Assembly (NCBI GenBank): GCA_002721305.1
Contig: PBKA01000006.1
Location: 1-64,000 of the forward strand
Source of the DNA: Acidimicrobiaceae bacterium
Lineage (GTDB): Bacteria; Actinomycetota; Acidimicrobiia; Acidimicrobiales; Poriferisodalaceae
Direction of reading: 5' to 3'
DNA: 64,000 nt
A program made the translations under genes and the position numbers. Below the pieces are notes generated by a model. That model worked only from the letters and a program-made list of their open reading frames with translations, had not been told where the DNA came from and ran no database searches. How positions within the stretch are numbered: position 1 is the stretch's first letter; the number at the start of each line of letters is the position of its first letter. This document shows positions 52,512 to 61,784 of the stretch, one piece after another.

Positions 52512-54236
52512 ATGTCTGAGGTGCAGTTTGACATTGTGATCAGGGGAGGAGATGTCGTCGACGGCACTGGTGCAGCTCCCCAAAAGGCCGACATCGCAAT
52601 TAGCGGCGATCGAATCGTCGCAGTGGGAGAGGTCACAGGTAAAGGAGCCCGTGAGATTGATGCCCATGGTCGAGTAGTCACCCCGGGATTCGTTGACATC
52701 CATACCCACCTAGATGCCCAACTGGCATGGGACCCTATTGGCTCCAGTTCGTGCTGGCATGGAATCACATCAGTGGTGATGGGCAATTGCGGTGTCACAT
52801 TTGCCCCAGTCAAATCCGAAGACATTGTGCATCTAGCGGAAATGATGGAATCGGTTGAAGATATTCCGAGGGAAGCAATTTTGGAAGGTCTGCCCTGGGA
52901 TTGGCGAACTTACGGCGAGTACCTCGATTTTCTGGATCGCCTTCCTAAGGGGATCAACGTCGGAGGAATGGTGGGTCACGTGGCCGTCCGATGGAATGTC
53001 ATGGGTGAGGACAGCCTCAAAGAAGAGCCTGCATCCGAAAAGGAAATAGCTGCGATGTGCGAGTTGGTGGACGAAGCTATTGGTTCGGGCGCCTTAGGCT
53101 TTTCGACCTCTCGAACGTTGCTTCATCGAACACCAGACGGTAGGCCGATCCCCGGGACATTTGCGGATAATGATGAACTGTACGCATTTGCCGATGTTCT
53201 AGGCCGGCATGGACGTGGGGTGTTCGAGTCAGCTCCCCGATTCGAAAAAGCCGGTGCGGACTGGGCGGGTCTCAAACACGAAATTCGGACATTGGGTGAG
53301 ATCACTCGCAGGAGTGGCCGCCCTTCAACATTCGGGCTTGTCTACAACGCAGTTCGACCTGATATGAGCGATGTCGCCCTTGCAGAGGTGCTGGCGGAGA
53401 ACTCAAACGGTGCTGCGTTGAGGCCTCAGACAACTTGTCGGCCAATAGGAGTAGTTCTAGGCATCCAACATCGCACTCCTTGGGCACGCGCGGGTGCAAC
53501 CTGGAAATCGATGCAGGATATGGACCTATCACAGCGCCTTGCTCTAATTCGTGATGCTGAATCACGTAAGGCGTTGGTTCATGAAGCCAACAATCCAGAA
53601 CAAATTCACGGAGGCGGTAGCGCCATGGTGGATCTAAGCAGGCTGTACCTTTTGGATGCCGAAGATCCTAACTACAGGGTGGGTCCAGAAGGCACCTTGG
53701 AAGCTAAAGCGGCGGAAGCAGGCGTAACACCTGTCGAATATTTTCTGAATGAGACTGACAGGTCCGATGGTTCGGTGATGCTTTCGTTGCCGATCTTGAA
53801 TCAGGATTACGAGGCGATCGAAACGATGCTTCAAGATGATGCGATCATCATGGGGTTGGCTGATGCAGGGGCACACGTTGGGCAAATCATGGACTCTAGC
53901 CAACCTACTTATTTCCTAAGTCACTGGGTTCGAGACACCGGGTTCTTCTCAATTGAAGAAGGGGTGCGCAAAATTACCTCTGACACCGCTGATCTTTTCG
54001 GTCTAGTTGATCGAGGCCGCCTAGTCGAAGGAGCCTATGCCGACCTCAATATCATTGATTTCGAAAATCTCTCCCTGAATGGCCCCGAATACATTCATGA
54101 TTTCCCTGGTGGAGCTGGCAGGTACATACAACGCGGACGGGGCTATGACGCAACAATCGTCAACGGACGGGTCTTCATGGAAAACGGAGAACACACTGGT
54201 GAACTTGCCGGAGTAACGCTTCGCTCCACTGACTAG
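52512..54236 (+). CDS. N-acyl-D-amino-acid deacylase-like amidohydrolase
   Basis: 574 residues from the ATG at 52512. It is a paralog of the protein at 7464-9173 with the same order of motifs: [68 protein letters not shown], and GLADAGAHVGQIMDSSQPTYF. Two His of the HxH site, and the closing DAGAH Asp, are kept. It would hydrolyse an N-acyl or cyclic amide. The neighbour downstream is the cyclophilin, so no biochemical partner is suggested by context. Confidence 0.88.
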   Translation: MSEVQFDIVIRGGDVVDGTGAAPQKADIAISGDRIVAVGEVTGKGAREIDAHGRVVTPGFVDIHTHLDAQLAWDPIGSSSCWHGITSVVMGNCGVTFAPVKSEDIVHLAEMMESVEDIPREAILEGLPWDWRTYGEYLDFLDRLPKGINVGGMVGHVAVRWNVMGEDSLKEEPASEKEIAAMCELVDEAIGSGALGFSTSRTLLHRTPDGRPIPGTFADNDELYAFADVLGRHGRGVFESAPRFEKAGADWAGLKHEIRTLGEITRRSGRPSTFGLVYNAVRPDMSDVALAEVLAENSNGAALRPQTTCRPIGVVLGIQHRTPWARAGATWKSMQDMDLSQRLALIRDAESRKALVHEANNPEQIHGGGSAMVDLSRLYLLDAEDPNYRVGPEGTLEAKAAEAGVTPVEYFLNETDRSDGSVMLSLPILNQDYEAIETMLQDDAIIMGLADAGAHVGQIMDSSQPTYFLSHWVRDTGFFSIEEGVRKITSDTADLFGLVDRGRLVEGAYADLNIIDFENLSLNGPEYIHDFPGGAGRYIQRGRGYDATIVNGRVFMENGEHTGELAGVTLRSTD

Positions 54237-54265
54237 TTTTCGGTTCGGGCCGCTAGGGTGCTGCC

Positions 54266-54742
54266 ATGGCTTCAGTACCTCAGATGAACATCAATGAAGA
54301 GACCATATATCGCGTGACGGTCGGAACCAGCAAAGGTGCGATTGTGATGGACCTCGATCCTAAATTGGCGCCGAACACAGTCAACAACTTTGTAAATCTG
54401 GCGCGCGACGGTTATTACACCGGACTTACTTTCCATCGCGTGGTACCAGATTTCGTCGTTCAAGGTGGTTGTCCTGAGGGCACTGGAACCGGCGGTCCCG
54501 GGTACCGATTCGACGATGAACCAGTGACCGCCGAGTACACATTGGGAGCAGTAGCAATGGCTAATGCAGGTCCCAACACCAATGGCAGTCAGTTCTTCAT
54601 ATGCATCGACGACTGTCGATCAAAGCTTGCACCGGCCTACAACCTCTTCGGTTATGTATCGAGCGGTATGGAAGTGGCTTTGGAGATAGCAGTTGGCGAT
54701 GTCATGGAAAGTGTGGACATCGAAGAAGTCAGCGCTGCTTAG
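54266..54742 (+). CDS. ppiA: Cyclophilin-type peptidyl-prolyl cis-trans isomerase
   Basis: 158 residues, the size of a minimal bacterial cyclophilin. GAIVMDLDPKLAPNTVNNFV, FHRVVPDFVVQGGCP, the GTGTGGPGY turn, and MANAGPNTNGSQFFI cover the active site, where the catalytic Arg (FHR) and the Gln/Phe residues stand. CIDDCRSKLAPAYNLFG ends it. It speeds proline isomerisation in folding proteins. There is no signal peptide, so it should be cytoplasmic. Symbol by family only. Confidence 0.95.
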   Translation: MASVPQMNINEETIYRVTVGTSKGAIVMDLDPKLAPNTVNNFVNLARDGYYTGLTFHRVVPDFVVQGGCPEGTGTGGPGYRFDDEPVTAEYTLGAVAMANAGPNTNGSQFFICIDDCRSKLAPAYNLFGYVSSGMEVALEIAVGDVMESVDIEEVSAA

Positions 54743-54803
54743 CTAAGGCTGCGCCAAACGTCCCTGAACAGCTAACGTGTGAGCCTTGCCGAAAGGACGA
54801 CCA

Positions 54804-55598
54804 ATGGGCGACGTAGTTCTGTATGAAGAGGTTGATGGTGTAGCTCTAGTCACCCTTAATCGACCCGAGCGACTCAATTCATGGACAAATGAACTCGGTT
54901 CAGCGTATTTTGATGCGTTGGATCGAGCGTCAGCTTCAGCCGATGTACGAGCAGTCGTTGTTACGGGAGCGGGACGAGGCTTTTGCTCTGGGGCTGACAT
55001 GGACATGCTTCAGGGGATTGGCGCTCGCGATGGCGAAGAAGAATCACCCGTTCGACTTCGAGCCGAACGACACGACTATGCGCTGACTGTCCCCAAGCCG
55101 GTGATCGCCGCCATCAATGGGGCCTGTGCCGGACTCGGATTCGTACACGCAATGATGTGTGATATTCGGTTCGCAGCCGAGGGGGCAAAGTTCACTAGTG
55201 CTTTCGTTCGACGGGGCCTAATCGCTGAACACGGAATTTCGTACATGTTGCCCCGGGTGGTAGGGCCTTCAAATGCTTTGGATATCTTGATGTCCGGAAG
55301 GGTGTTCTTGGCGGAAGAAGCGAAAGAGATGGGTGTGGTCAGCCGTGTCCTGCCGCCTGAGGAGCTGGTCAGCACCACGATCGAATACGCGCAGCAGTTG
55401 GGCCGCTACAGCGCACCATGGTCGATGGCGCAAATGAAAAGCCAGGTTTGGAGTCAACTAGATATGGCCCGCACCCAATCTCTCGAGGAGTCGAACAGAA
55501 TCATGGCTCAATCTCTAAAGAGACCGGACTTCAAAGAGGGCGTGGCGAGCTTTGTCGAAAAGCGTGATCCATCTTTCGAGCCGGTGGTCGGCTCCTAA
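54804..55598 (+). CDS. Enoyl-CoA hydratase/isomerase family protein
   Basis: 264 residues from the ATG at 54804 with AAGGA 8 nt before. VALVTLNRPERLNSW, VVTGAGRGFCSGADM and AINGACAGLGFVHAMMCDIRFAA form the oxyanion hole and CoA contacts. Later RRGLIAEHGISYMLPRVVG keeps Glu near the position expected of the hydratase catalytic acid (AEHG). The C-terminal RPDFKEGVASFVEKRDPSF is typical. Function: hydration or isomerisation of an enoyl-CoA; the substrate is unknown. Confidence 0.93.
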   Translation: MGDVVLYEEVDGVALVTLNRPERLNSWTNELGSAYFDALDRASASADVRAVVVTGAGRGFCSGADMDMLQGIGARDGEEESPVRLRAERHDYALTVPKPVIAAINGACAGLGFVHAMMCDIRFAAEGAKFTSAFVRRGLIAEHGISYMLPRVVGPSNALDILMSGRVFLAEEAKEMGVVSRVLPPEELVSTTIEYAQQLGRYSAPWSMAQMKSQVWSQLDMARTQSLEESNRIMAQSLKRPDFKEGVASFVEKRDPSFEPVVGS

Positions 55599-55673
55599 AA
55601 CTTCCACAAGGTCCTTCCAGCTTGTCCTAAGAGGGCTAGCGTCGGTACCCCGGCGAGAGCTAGCGTCTCGGCG

Positions 55674-57284
55674 ATGACGGAGACCCTTGGAGCATTCGCG
55701 GTTCTCGCGTGGTTGGCATATTTGGCGAGTCGCGTGTTGGCGCGCCGACATTTGCCTGAGCTCGTAGGCTTCTTGATCGTCGGGGCGGTCCTTGGTCCTT
55801 CAGGAATAGAGCTGATCAGTGAGCACGAGCTTGCTGCCCTTCGTCCTTTGACTGAAATTGCTCTAGCGATTTTGATGTTCGTGATCGGTGAACGCGTATC
55901 AACTCGTGCCTTGCGTGCTGCTCGTTGGACCTTGACCACAGGAGCTACTCAATACGCGTTATGCGCTGTTTTGGTGTTCTGGGCAACTCGTGCTGTCGGT
56001 GCTGACCGGCCCGTAGCTTTGGTTCTAGCGGCTTTGGCGGGTGCAGGCGCCCCGATGACGATCGCTCACATTGTTAGTTCTGTTAAGGCAACAGGGAATT
56101 ACGCGGTAGGGGTAGTTGGTACTCACGCGGTCTCTGACGCGTTAGCAACCGTTACTTTCGCTGCAGTTCTCCCAATAGCGACCATCCTGGCTGAGCAGGA
56201 TGCGGATGTGTCGGCGGCGGTAATTGATTTTGTTCAACTCGGATTTGGGGGAGCGGTTCTCGGTCTCCTAGGTGGCTGGTTCATATCGCGGTTGGGTTTT
56301 CAGATTGAAACTTCAGGAGAGCTGCTGCTCTTTGTTTTGGTTCACATACTCTTAGGTTGGTCCATCGCGGATTGGTTAAATATTTCGCTGCCTCTGGCGG
56401 CTCTTATGGCAGGGGCCACAGCTGCATCAGTGTCTCCTGAAGCATTTTCGTTACGCCTCTTTCGGACGATTAAGAGTATCGAGCAGCCTCTCTATCTGCT
56501 GTTTTTCGCGTTGGCAGGTGCTTCTATCCATTTGGATGACCTTGGAGGGGTCGGAGTCGTTGGTGTCGTATATATCGGCGTCAGGGTAGGAGCCAAGATC
56601 TTTGGAGGACTGATAGGAGGCCTCTTCGGCGGCCTAGGGTGGAGAACCGCGCTACGGCTTGGGGTGAACTTGACTCCGCAAGCCGGTGTTGCCGTTGGTC
56701 TCGCAGTTCTAGCGAGCGAAGTTTTAGGAGACCCAGGGGCGGAAGCTGCAACCGTGGTTTTGGGGTCTGTTGTGCTTTTCGAGCTGATTGGACCTCTATT
56801 GGTGGCAAAAGACCTACATGGATCCAGTAGTGAGAGCGAGTCGGGATCCGTGGATTCAACTCGGGTTGAGTTACCTGCGCGAGTCTTGATCGCTTCCCCG
56901 ATGCCGATCGAAATCCCCGAATGGCTCATTGATCTAGCGGCACGGTGGCGTTCCCGTCTTGTGGTGTACCAACCGGGAGAAGCCGAGTCAGAACACATCG
57001 GAAACTTGTTGTCTAAGTGCGCTAGCAAGGATGTTGAAGTTGAATTTCGATCGCTGCGTACCGAGAGCTTCACAGGGGCTGTGGTTCGGACCAGATCTGA
57101 AGTGCAAGCAGACATGGTGGTCTTGTTTGCAGCACGACCACAAGGTGCTACGTCCAGGCTTGTACTTTTCCCCTCAGAGCGGATCGCTCGCGAGTTAACG
57201 GTCCCAGTGCTGACATTTCCCCTGACTACAGAAGGTCCTCCCGAGCCACTGCACAAGGGCCGTCGTTGGCCATGGTCTGGGTAA
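55674..57284 (+). CDS. CPA2-family cation/proton antiporter
   Basis: 536 residues with about 12 hydrophobic segments in the first 375, including GAVLGPSGIELISEHELAALRP, split in the usual helix 2-3 manner, the AILMFVIGE helix, and a VNLTPQAGVAVGLAVLA segment typical of Na+(K+)/H+ antiporters of the KefB/NhaS type. The C-terminal 150 residues are hydrophilic and have a universal-stress-like strand pattern (ARVLIASPMPIEIPEWL, MVVLFAARPQG), so they may bind a nucleotide. It would sit in the cytoplasmic membrane and serve ion or pH balance. Confidence 0.9.
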   Translation: MTETLGAFAVLAWLAYLASRVLARRHLPELVGFLIVGAVLGPSGIELISEHELAALRPLTEIALAILMFVIGERVSTRALRAARWTLTTGATQYALCAVLVFWATRAVGADRPVALVLAALAGAGAPMTIAHIVSSVKATGNYAVGVVGTHAVSDALATVTFAAVLPIATILAEQDADVSAAVIDFVQLGFGGAVLGLLGGWFISRLGFQIETSGELLLFVLVHILLGWSIADWLNISLPLAALMAGATAASVSPEAFSLRLFRTIKSIEQPLYLLFFALAGASIHLDDLGGVGVVGVVYIGVRVGAKIFGGLIGGLFGGLGWRTALRLGVNLTPQAGVAVGLAVLASEVLGDPGAEAATVVLGSVVLFELIGPLLVAKDLHGSSSESESGSVDSTRVELPARVLIASPMPIEIPEWLIDLAARWRSRLVVYQPGEAESEHIGNLLSKCASKDVEVEFRSLRTESFTGAVVRTRSEVQADMVVLFAARPQGATSRLVLFPSERIARELTVPVLTFPLTTEGPPEPLHKGRRWPWSG

Positions 57285-57354
57285 GTTGGGTTTAACAATT
57301 GCTCCAACTGCTCCCAAATGGGCACACTGTAATAACCGAGAGAAGGGCTGAGAG

Positions 57355-58173
57355 ATGTCGGACCGCGTGTTGGTGACCATTGAAGACGGGATTGCAGACG
57401 TCCGTCTCAATCGTCCTGAAAAATTGAATGCTTTAGACGGCCAGATGTTTAAGGCAATCGCGGATGCCGGGGAGAGTCTGAAAGAACGCTCTGATGTGCG
57501 AGCCGTTGTGTTGAGCGGAGCCGGACGTTCTTTTTGCGCGGGCCTCGATTTCGCATCCTTTCAAGCGATGGGTGACAGCGGTGATAGTGAATCGGGTGGA
57601 GTTGATGAAGGCGCTTCAACGACCGGCAACACCCTGGAAGGTCGCATCACTCACATGGGGCAACAAGCCGCTTGGGTCTGGCAAGAGCTAGAGGTACCGG
57701 TAATCGGTGCGATAACAGGGCATGCTTTAGGTGGTGGTTTTCAGATAGCAATGGGCCCCGATATTCGAATCGTTCATCCCGATACCAAAATGTCAGTTTT
57801 GGAAATTCGTTGGGGTTTGGTCCCGGACATGGGTGCCTCGGTGTTGCTTCCACCCTTAGTGGGTTTGGACGTGGCGAAAGAGATGTACTTTACGGGCAAA
57901 ATGATCTCTGGTACTGAGGCGGTTGAACTGGGAGTGGCCACTCGAGTTGATGATGACCCTCATACTGCAGCCTTAGAGTTAGCCCAAGAGATTGCCAGCA
58001 AGAACCCCGATGCGATACGGCGGATGAAGGACATCCTCAATGGATTATCGACACGAAACACGGCAGAGCGGTTTGCTGCTGAACGGCAGCACATCGGAGC
58101 ACTAATTGGTTCACCTAATCAAACTGAGGCAGTTGCTGCGTTCTTTGAAAAACGCCCCCCTGAATTTGACTGA
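57355..58173 (+). CDS. Enoyl-CoA hydratase/isomerase family protein
   Basis: 272 residues. IADVRLNRPEKLNALDGQMF, VVLSGAGRSFCAGLDF and ITGHALGGGFQIAMGPDIRI are the crotonase CoA/oxyanion motifs. LEIRWGLVPDMGASVLLPPLVG follows, in which Asp (PDMG) takes the place of the usual hydratase Glu, as in dienoyl-CoA isomerases. An acidic/Gly insertion (GDSGDSESGGVDEGA, about residues 75-90) is unusual. An isomerase role is therefore as likely as hydratase. Confidence 0.93.
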   Translation: MSDRVLVTIEDGIADVRLNRPEKLNALDGQMFKAIADAGESLKERSDVRAVVLSGAGRSFCAGLDFASFQAMGDSGDSESGGVDEGASTTGNTLEGRITHMGQQAAWVWQELEVPVIGAITGHALGGGFQIAMGPDIRIVHPDTKMSVLEIRWGLVPDMGASVLLPPLVGLDVAKEMYFTGKMISGTEAVELGVATRVDDDPHTAALELAQEIASKNPDAIRRMKDILNGLSTRNTAERFAAERQHIGALIGSPNQTEAVAAFFEKRPPEFD

Positions 58174-58201
58174 TTTGCAGAATGTTTGAGGTCCTAACGT
58201 C

Positions 58202-58984
58202 GTGACCGAATCCATCGAAAAGCTGCTCGCTGATGCAAGCGACCTAGCACAACAGGCCGGATCTCTTACTCTTGATTGGTTCCGGCAGACGGATCTCGAA
58301 GTTGAATCCAAGATCGATGGCACCGAAGTAACAGATGCAGATCGAGCAGCCGAACGTTTCATCAGGGAACAGCTTGGGCATCGCTATCCCGACCATGCCG
58401 TTTACGGAGAAGAAGAGGGAGGTGTAATCGACCCCAACAAATTGACGTGGATCATCGACCCAATCGATGGGACACGCGGGTTTACGCGAGGAGTGCCGTT
58501 GTACTCGACCCTCCTTGCAGTGGTCGACGATACGGGCCCTATCGTCGGTGTCATCTATGTTCCCGCCTTGAACTCGACCGTTGCTGCGGGGCGTGGACTT
58601 GGCTGCTGGCTCGATGGACAGCGGACTTCGGTGAGCGACACGAGCCAATTGAAAGGCGCACTAGTCAACACGAGTAGCTATGAGACGTTCGCCAACGAGT
58701 GGCTCATGGCCTTGAAGGGTTCAGGGGCAATGATGCGCACCTGGGGCGACGCGTTTGGTTATTACTTAGTGGCTGCAGGCCAAGCTGAGGCGATGATCGA
58801 TCCCGTTTGCTCGTCCTGGGACTTGGCGCCTATGCCAGTTATCTTGAAAGAAGCCGGTGGCCGATTTACCGACATGACTGGCGAGAGCTCTATCGACTTA
58901 AATGCGGCACCTGATTCGATAAGCGGCATAGCCTCAAATGGGTTCCTCCATGATGAATTACTTGAGGTATTGAAATCGACATGA
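58202..58984 (+). CDS. Inositol monophosphatase family phosphatase (HisN-like)
   Basis: 260 residues from a GTG. The magnesium sites are VTDADRAAE, YGEEEGG, the fingerprint WIIDPIDGTRGFTRG and the C-terminal SSWDLAPMPVILKEAGG. This last pattern with the middle WGDAFGYYLVAAG fits the histidinol-phosphatase branch found in actinobacteria (HisN), but inositol-phosphate or 3'-phosphoadenosine-phosphate phosphatases share it. No his genes are nearby. Its end overlaps the start of the membrane protein gene by 4 nt. Confidence 0.9.
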   Translation: MTESIEKLLADASDLAQQAGSLTLDWFRQTDLEVESKIDGTEVTDADRAAERFIREQLGHRYPDHAVYGEEEGGVIDPNKLTWIIDPIDGTRGFTRGVPLYSTLLAVVDDTGPIVGVIYVPALNSTVAAGRGLGCWLDGQRTSVSDTSQLKGALVNTSSYETFANEWLMALKGSGAMMRTWGDAFGYYLVAAGQAEAMIDPVCSSWDLAPMPVILKEAGGRFTDMTGESSIDLNAAPDSISGIASNGFLHDELLEVLKST

Positions 58985-60066
58985 CCAGCCCTAACGAAAA
59001 AATGCCCAAATGGGTTCCCCGGGTACTTGCTCTATTTCTTTGCGGTCTCGCACTTCTGGGGGCTTTCATATGGATGTTGATACAGGTTCGCTCGCTAATC
59101 ATTGTGGTCCTCGTTTCCCTTTTTCTCTCCTTTGCCATCGAACCTGCAGTTAATTGGCTGAGCCGCCGAGGCTGGCGGAGAGGTCCAGCGACATTAGGAA
59201 TGTTTGCAGTGATCCTCCTCGCGGTTGGCGGCTTCTTGTATGCCATGGGTTCGGTTCTTGCCGATCAAATAACTAAGTTGACTGCGGAAGCTCCCGGATA
59301 CATAAGAGAGATCGAACAGTGGCTAGAGAGCAAATTCGGGATCGTGCTGGAGACCGACTCCCTCGTCGCTGAATTCTCAAGTGGCGGAAGTGCCGCCCGC
59401 TTGGCGTCCAACATTGCCGGAGATCTGGTGTCGATCGGCACTGCTTTGATGTCACTTATTTTCCAGACACTGACGGTTTTGTTGTTCACGTTCTACCTAG
59501 TTGCTGACGGCCCCAAGCTCCGACGTCTCCTTTGTTCGACTCTTCCGCCTAAGAAACAAGCCCTGATGCTCAAAGGTTGGGAGATAGCAATAGATAAGAC
59601 CGGTGCCTACATCTATTCGCGGACACTGCTGGGTTTAGCAGCATTTCTTGTCCATTGGCTCGTGTTCGCCTTACTCGAGGTTCCTTCGCCAGTTCCGCTT
59701 GCCCTGTGGGTCGGGATCATGTCGCAGTTTGTGCCCGTCGCCGGAACCTACCTAGCGGGCCTGTTGCCAATATTGATCGCGCTGCTGCATCAGCCAATAA
59801 CTGCTTTGTGGGTTCTCCTAGCAATAGTGGTATATCAGCAGCTCGAGAATTACCTATTTGCACCTCGGATTACTTCTCAGACAATGAATATTCACCCGGC
59901 AGTGGCGTTCGGAACTGTCATCTTAGGAGCGGCTCTTCTAGGCGTAGTCGGAACCCTTCTCGCTGTCCCCGTTGCCGCTACCGTTCAAGCATTCGTTTCG
60001 ACTTACATCAGGCGCCATGAGCTAATTGAATCCGAACTCCTAGAGGACACCGAAGCCGACGACTAG
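58981..60066 (+). CDS. AI-2E family transporter
   Basis: 361 residues with seven to eight membrane segments: WVPRVLALFLCGLALLGAFI near the N-terminus, SLIIVVLVSLFLSFAIEPAV, then a soluble helical insert, and the C-terminal helices ending in WVLLAIVVYQQLENYLFAPRI and VAFGTVILGAALLGVVGTLLAVP. The PAVNWLSRRGWRRG stretch and the QQLENYLFAPRI motif are hallmarks of this family. Named after a putative autoinducer exporter; other members are Na+/H+ antiporters or of unknown cargo. It is translationally coupled to the phosphatase gene. Confidence 0.93.
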   Translation: MTSPNEKMPKWVPRVLALFLCGLALLGAFIWMLIQVRSLIIVVLVSLFLSFAIEPAVNWLSRRGWRRGPATLGMFAVILLAVGGFLYAMGSVLADQITKLTAEAPGYIREIEQWLESKFGIVLETDSLVAEFSSGGSAARLASNIAGDLVSIGTALMSLIFQTLTVLLFTFYLVADGPKLRRLLCSTLPPKKQALMLKGWEIAIDKTGAYIYSRTLLGLAAFLVHWLVFALLEVPSPVPLALWVGIMSQFVPVAGTYLAGLLPILIALLHQPITALWVLLAIVVYQQLENYLFAPRITSQTMNIHPAVAFGTVILGAALLGVVGTLLAVPVAATVQAFVSTYIRRHELIESELLEDTEADD

Positions 60067-60089
60067 CTGAGGTCCTCGTGGACCTATCT

Positions 60090-60641
60090 TTAGAGGTTGC
60101 CGATGATGAGTTCCACAACGTCAATGTCCGCCTTTGCGCTGCGAACAAGCAGGTCGATGGGCGTTGAATCAAAATCGGGTTGATCTAGGAACTCCAAAAC
60201 CATTGCGACTTCCTCTGGGCGTTCGACAACTAGGACGCGCAGGGCATCTGGGCGTTGACCGGCTGACGCGAGGACCATTTGGAGACGTCTCCGATGATCT
60301 GGCGTCGTTATGGTCGTCGAAACGATCTCGTTAAGTTGCTCAAAGGAGTGAACCGTGTTCGACTGATAGATCGGGGTCCAAGGGTTCTGTTTCGATCTTT
60401 GACGCAAACCCGACTCTCGGAGGCGTCGAACTAACTCCCGGCTACCAATAGAGATTGCACCCGCCTGTACTGCCAAAGCGTGTTCATCAACATTGATGTC
60501 ATAGTGGTCGCCTTGAAAGCCGATTCGGCGTTTGCCGATTCCTTGAGCGAAGTTGTGTAGCTCCGCCAAAGACGCGTCGGAGACCATATGTCCCCAAAGA
60601 CTTCCCCGCCAAGGCCAACTCGGCGTGTCCACAAAAATCAT
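60090..60641 (-). CDS. DUF4031 family protein
   Basis: 183 residues. The N-terminal pattern MIFVDTPSWPWRGSLWGHMVSD, broken by the conserved Trp residues, then ELHNFAQGIGKRRIGFQGDHYDI, matches the DUF4031 domain of about 80 residues, whose conserved Asp, His and Tyr suggest a small metal- or nucleotide-binding fold. The C-terminal half has a VERPEEVAMVLEFL helix. Its start overlaps the end of the glycosyltransferase-like gene (4 nt), which argues for a joint role. Confidence 0.8.
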   Translation of the reverse strand: MIFVDTPSWPWRGSLWGHMVSDASLAELHNFAQGIGKRRIGFQGDHYDINVDEHALAVQAGAISIGSRELVRRLRESGLRQRSKQNPWTPIYQSNTVHSFEQLNEIVSTTITTPDHRRRLQMVLASAGQRPDALRVLVVERPEEVAMVLEFLDQPDFDSTPIDLLVRSAKADIDVVELIIGNL

Positions 60642-61726
60642 TGTGAGGAGGCAACCATCTCGTCGACAATCAAATCATATTTAGGAGCTAGATTCTGCCA
60701 GCTAAAACAATCCACATGCCCTTGAGTCGCGGCCCTGTGAACGTGAAGTCGGTCTCTGTCTGATGCGAGGATCGGCCGGAGCGCATCGTGTAACGAGCCC
60801 TCATAAAGCAGGTCAGGATGCAGCGACGTTGGTAGAAGTTCCGGATAAGCGAGGCGCCAAGGCAAGACGGGTCGTGCCCCCGCGGCAATGGCCTCAGCTA
60901 TTGCCACACCGAAAAAGTCGTGTTGAGCGGTCGAGACCACCAAATCGGCTCTATGCAGGATGTCTCGGTAGTCACTCTTATTTTGAGCTCCACAACAGGC
61001 GAGGCGATCAGGCAGTTGGCGTTTCAGACGTTTGTGCGGCTCCGCTCCGCTGCGCTCGACCTCGCCCAATGCGAAGATCTCAAATTCAAGACCTTCCGCG
61101 GCCAGCTTCGTCATCGCGTGAACAAAATCTCCCGGTCGTTTGTCGTGGGACCATCGATGATTCCACAAGATTTTCGGCTTGCCATCGGCAGATTTGGGAT
61201 GCATCCCGAATGTTTTTATGCCCACAGGGAGAATTTCGATATTACTGAGGGCGGCTTCAACCTTCGATCCCGCCCCTCTAGTCAACTCTTCAATGAACAC
61301 GGGCAGCTCGCGCAGAAGCAAATCAGCATGAAAGCGGCTTGCAACAGCGGTTCTGTCTGCGCTCAAAATGGAACCCCAGTCAGCAATAATTCCGCGAAAT
61401 GCGCGCCCACCTTTTGGTCCTGGGGGATAGCCAATTTGGCTTTCGTGCATGTATAGCAACGTCGGTGGTCGAGGCGTGGAACGATGAAGTAACCCGAACA
61501 CCGTTGCGAGATCGATGGGTGTGCTGGCGACAAGCACATCCACTTCGCCGCTCGCATTGTCGATTTCCGCAGCGAAGATAGAAGGAGCGGTGATAAGAGA
61601 GCGACGCCAGCCCGAGTCAGAGCCGTCGACGACGGAAATCGAATGCTTACTCTTGGAGCGCCAACCCTCGACCCAACTTCGATGAGAACCCTGGTACCAC
61701 GGTTCCAGGATAAGAACATTTGCCAC
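60638..61726 (-). CDS. DUF3524-type glycosyltransferase (tRNA-queuosine mannosyltransferase-like)
   Basis: 362 residues from a GTG at 61726; the open frame continues to 61885 but would overlap the divergent gene and adds nothing family-like. The N-terminus VLILEPWYQGSHRSWVEGW and DSGWRRS agree with the DUF3524/GTDC1 domain whose animal member mannosylates queuosine in tRNA-Asp. The C-terminal half is a GT-B fold: PKILWNHRWSHDKRPGDFV, then VVSTAQHDFFGVAIAEAIAAG with the EAIAAG loop. It is the upstream partner of DUF4031. A tRNA-modifying role is inference. Confidence 0.85.
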   Translation of the reverse strand: MANVLILEPWYQGSHRSWVEGWRSKSKHSISVVDGSDSGWRRSLITAPSIFAAEIDNASGEVDVLVASTPIDLATVFGLLHRSTPRPPTLLYMHESQIGYPPGPKGGRAFRGIIADWGSILSADRTAVASRFHADLLLRELPVFIEELTRGAGSKVEAALSNIEILPVGIKTFGMHPKSADGKPKILWNHRWSHDKRPGDFVHAMTKLAAEGLEFEIFALGEVERSGAEPHKRLKRQLPDRLACCGAQNKSDYRDILHRADLVVSTAQHDFFGVAIAEAIAAGARPVLPWRLAYPELLPTSLHPDLLYEGSLHDALRPILASDRDRLHVHRAATQGHVDCFSWQNLAPKYDLIVDEMVASSQ

Positions 61727-61784
61727 ATGGATGAAGCTACAGGGTGCTTCCCATCTGAGTAATAACCCGGCAAACTGATCCATC

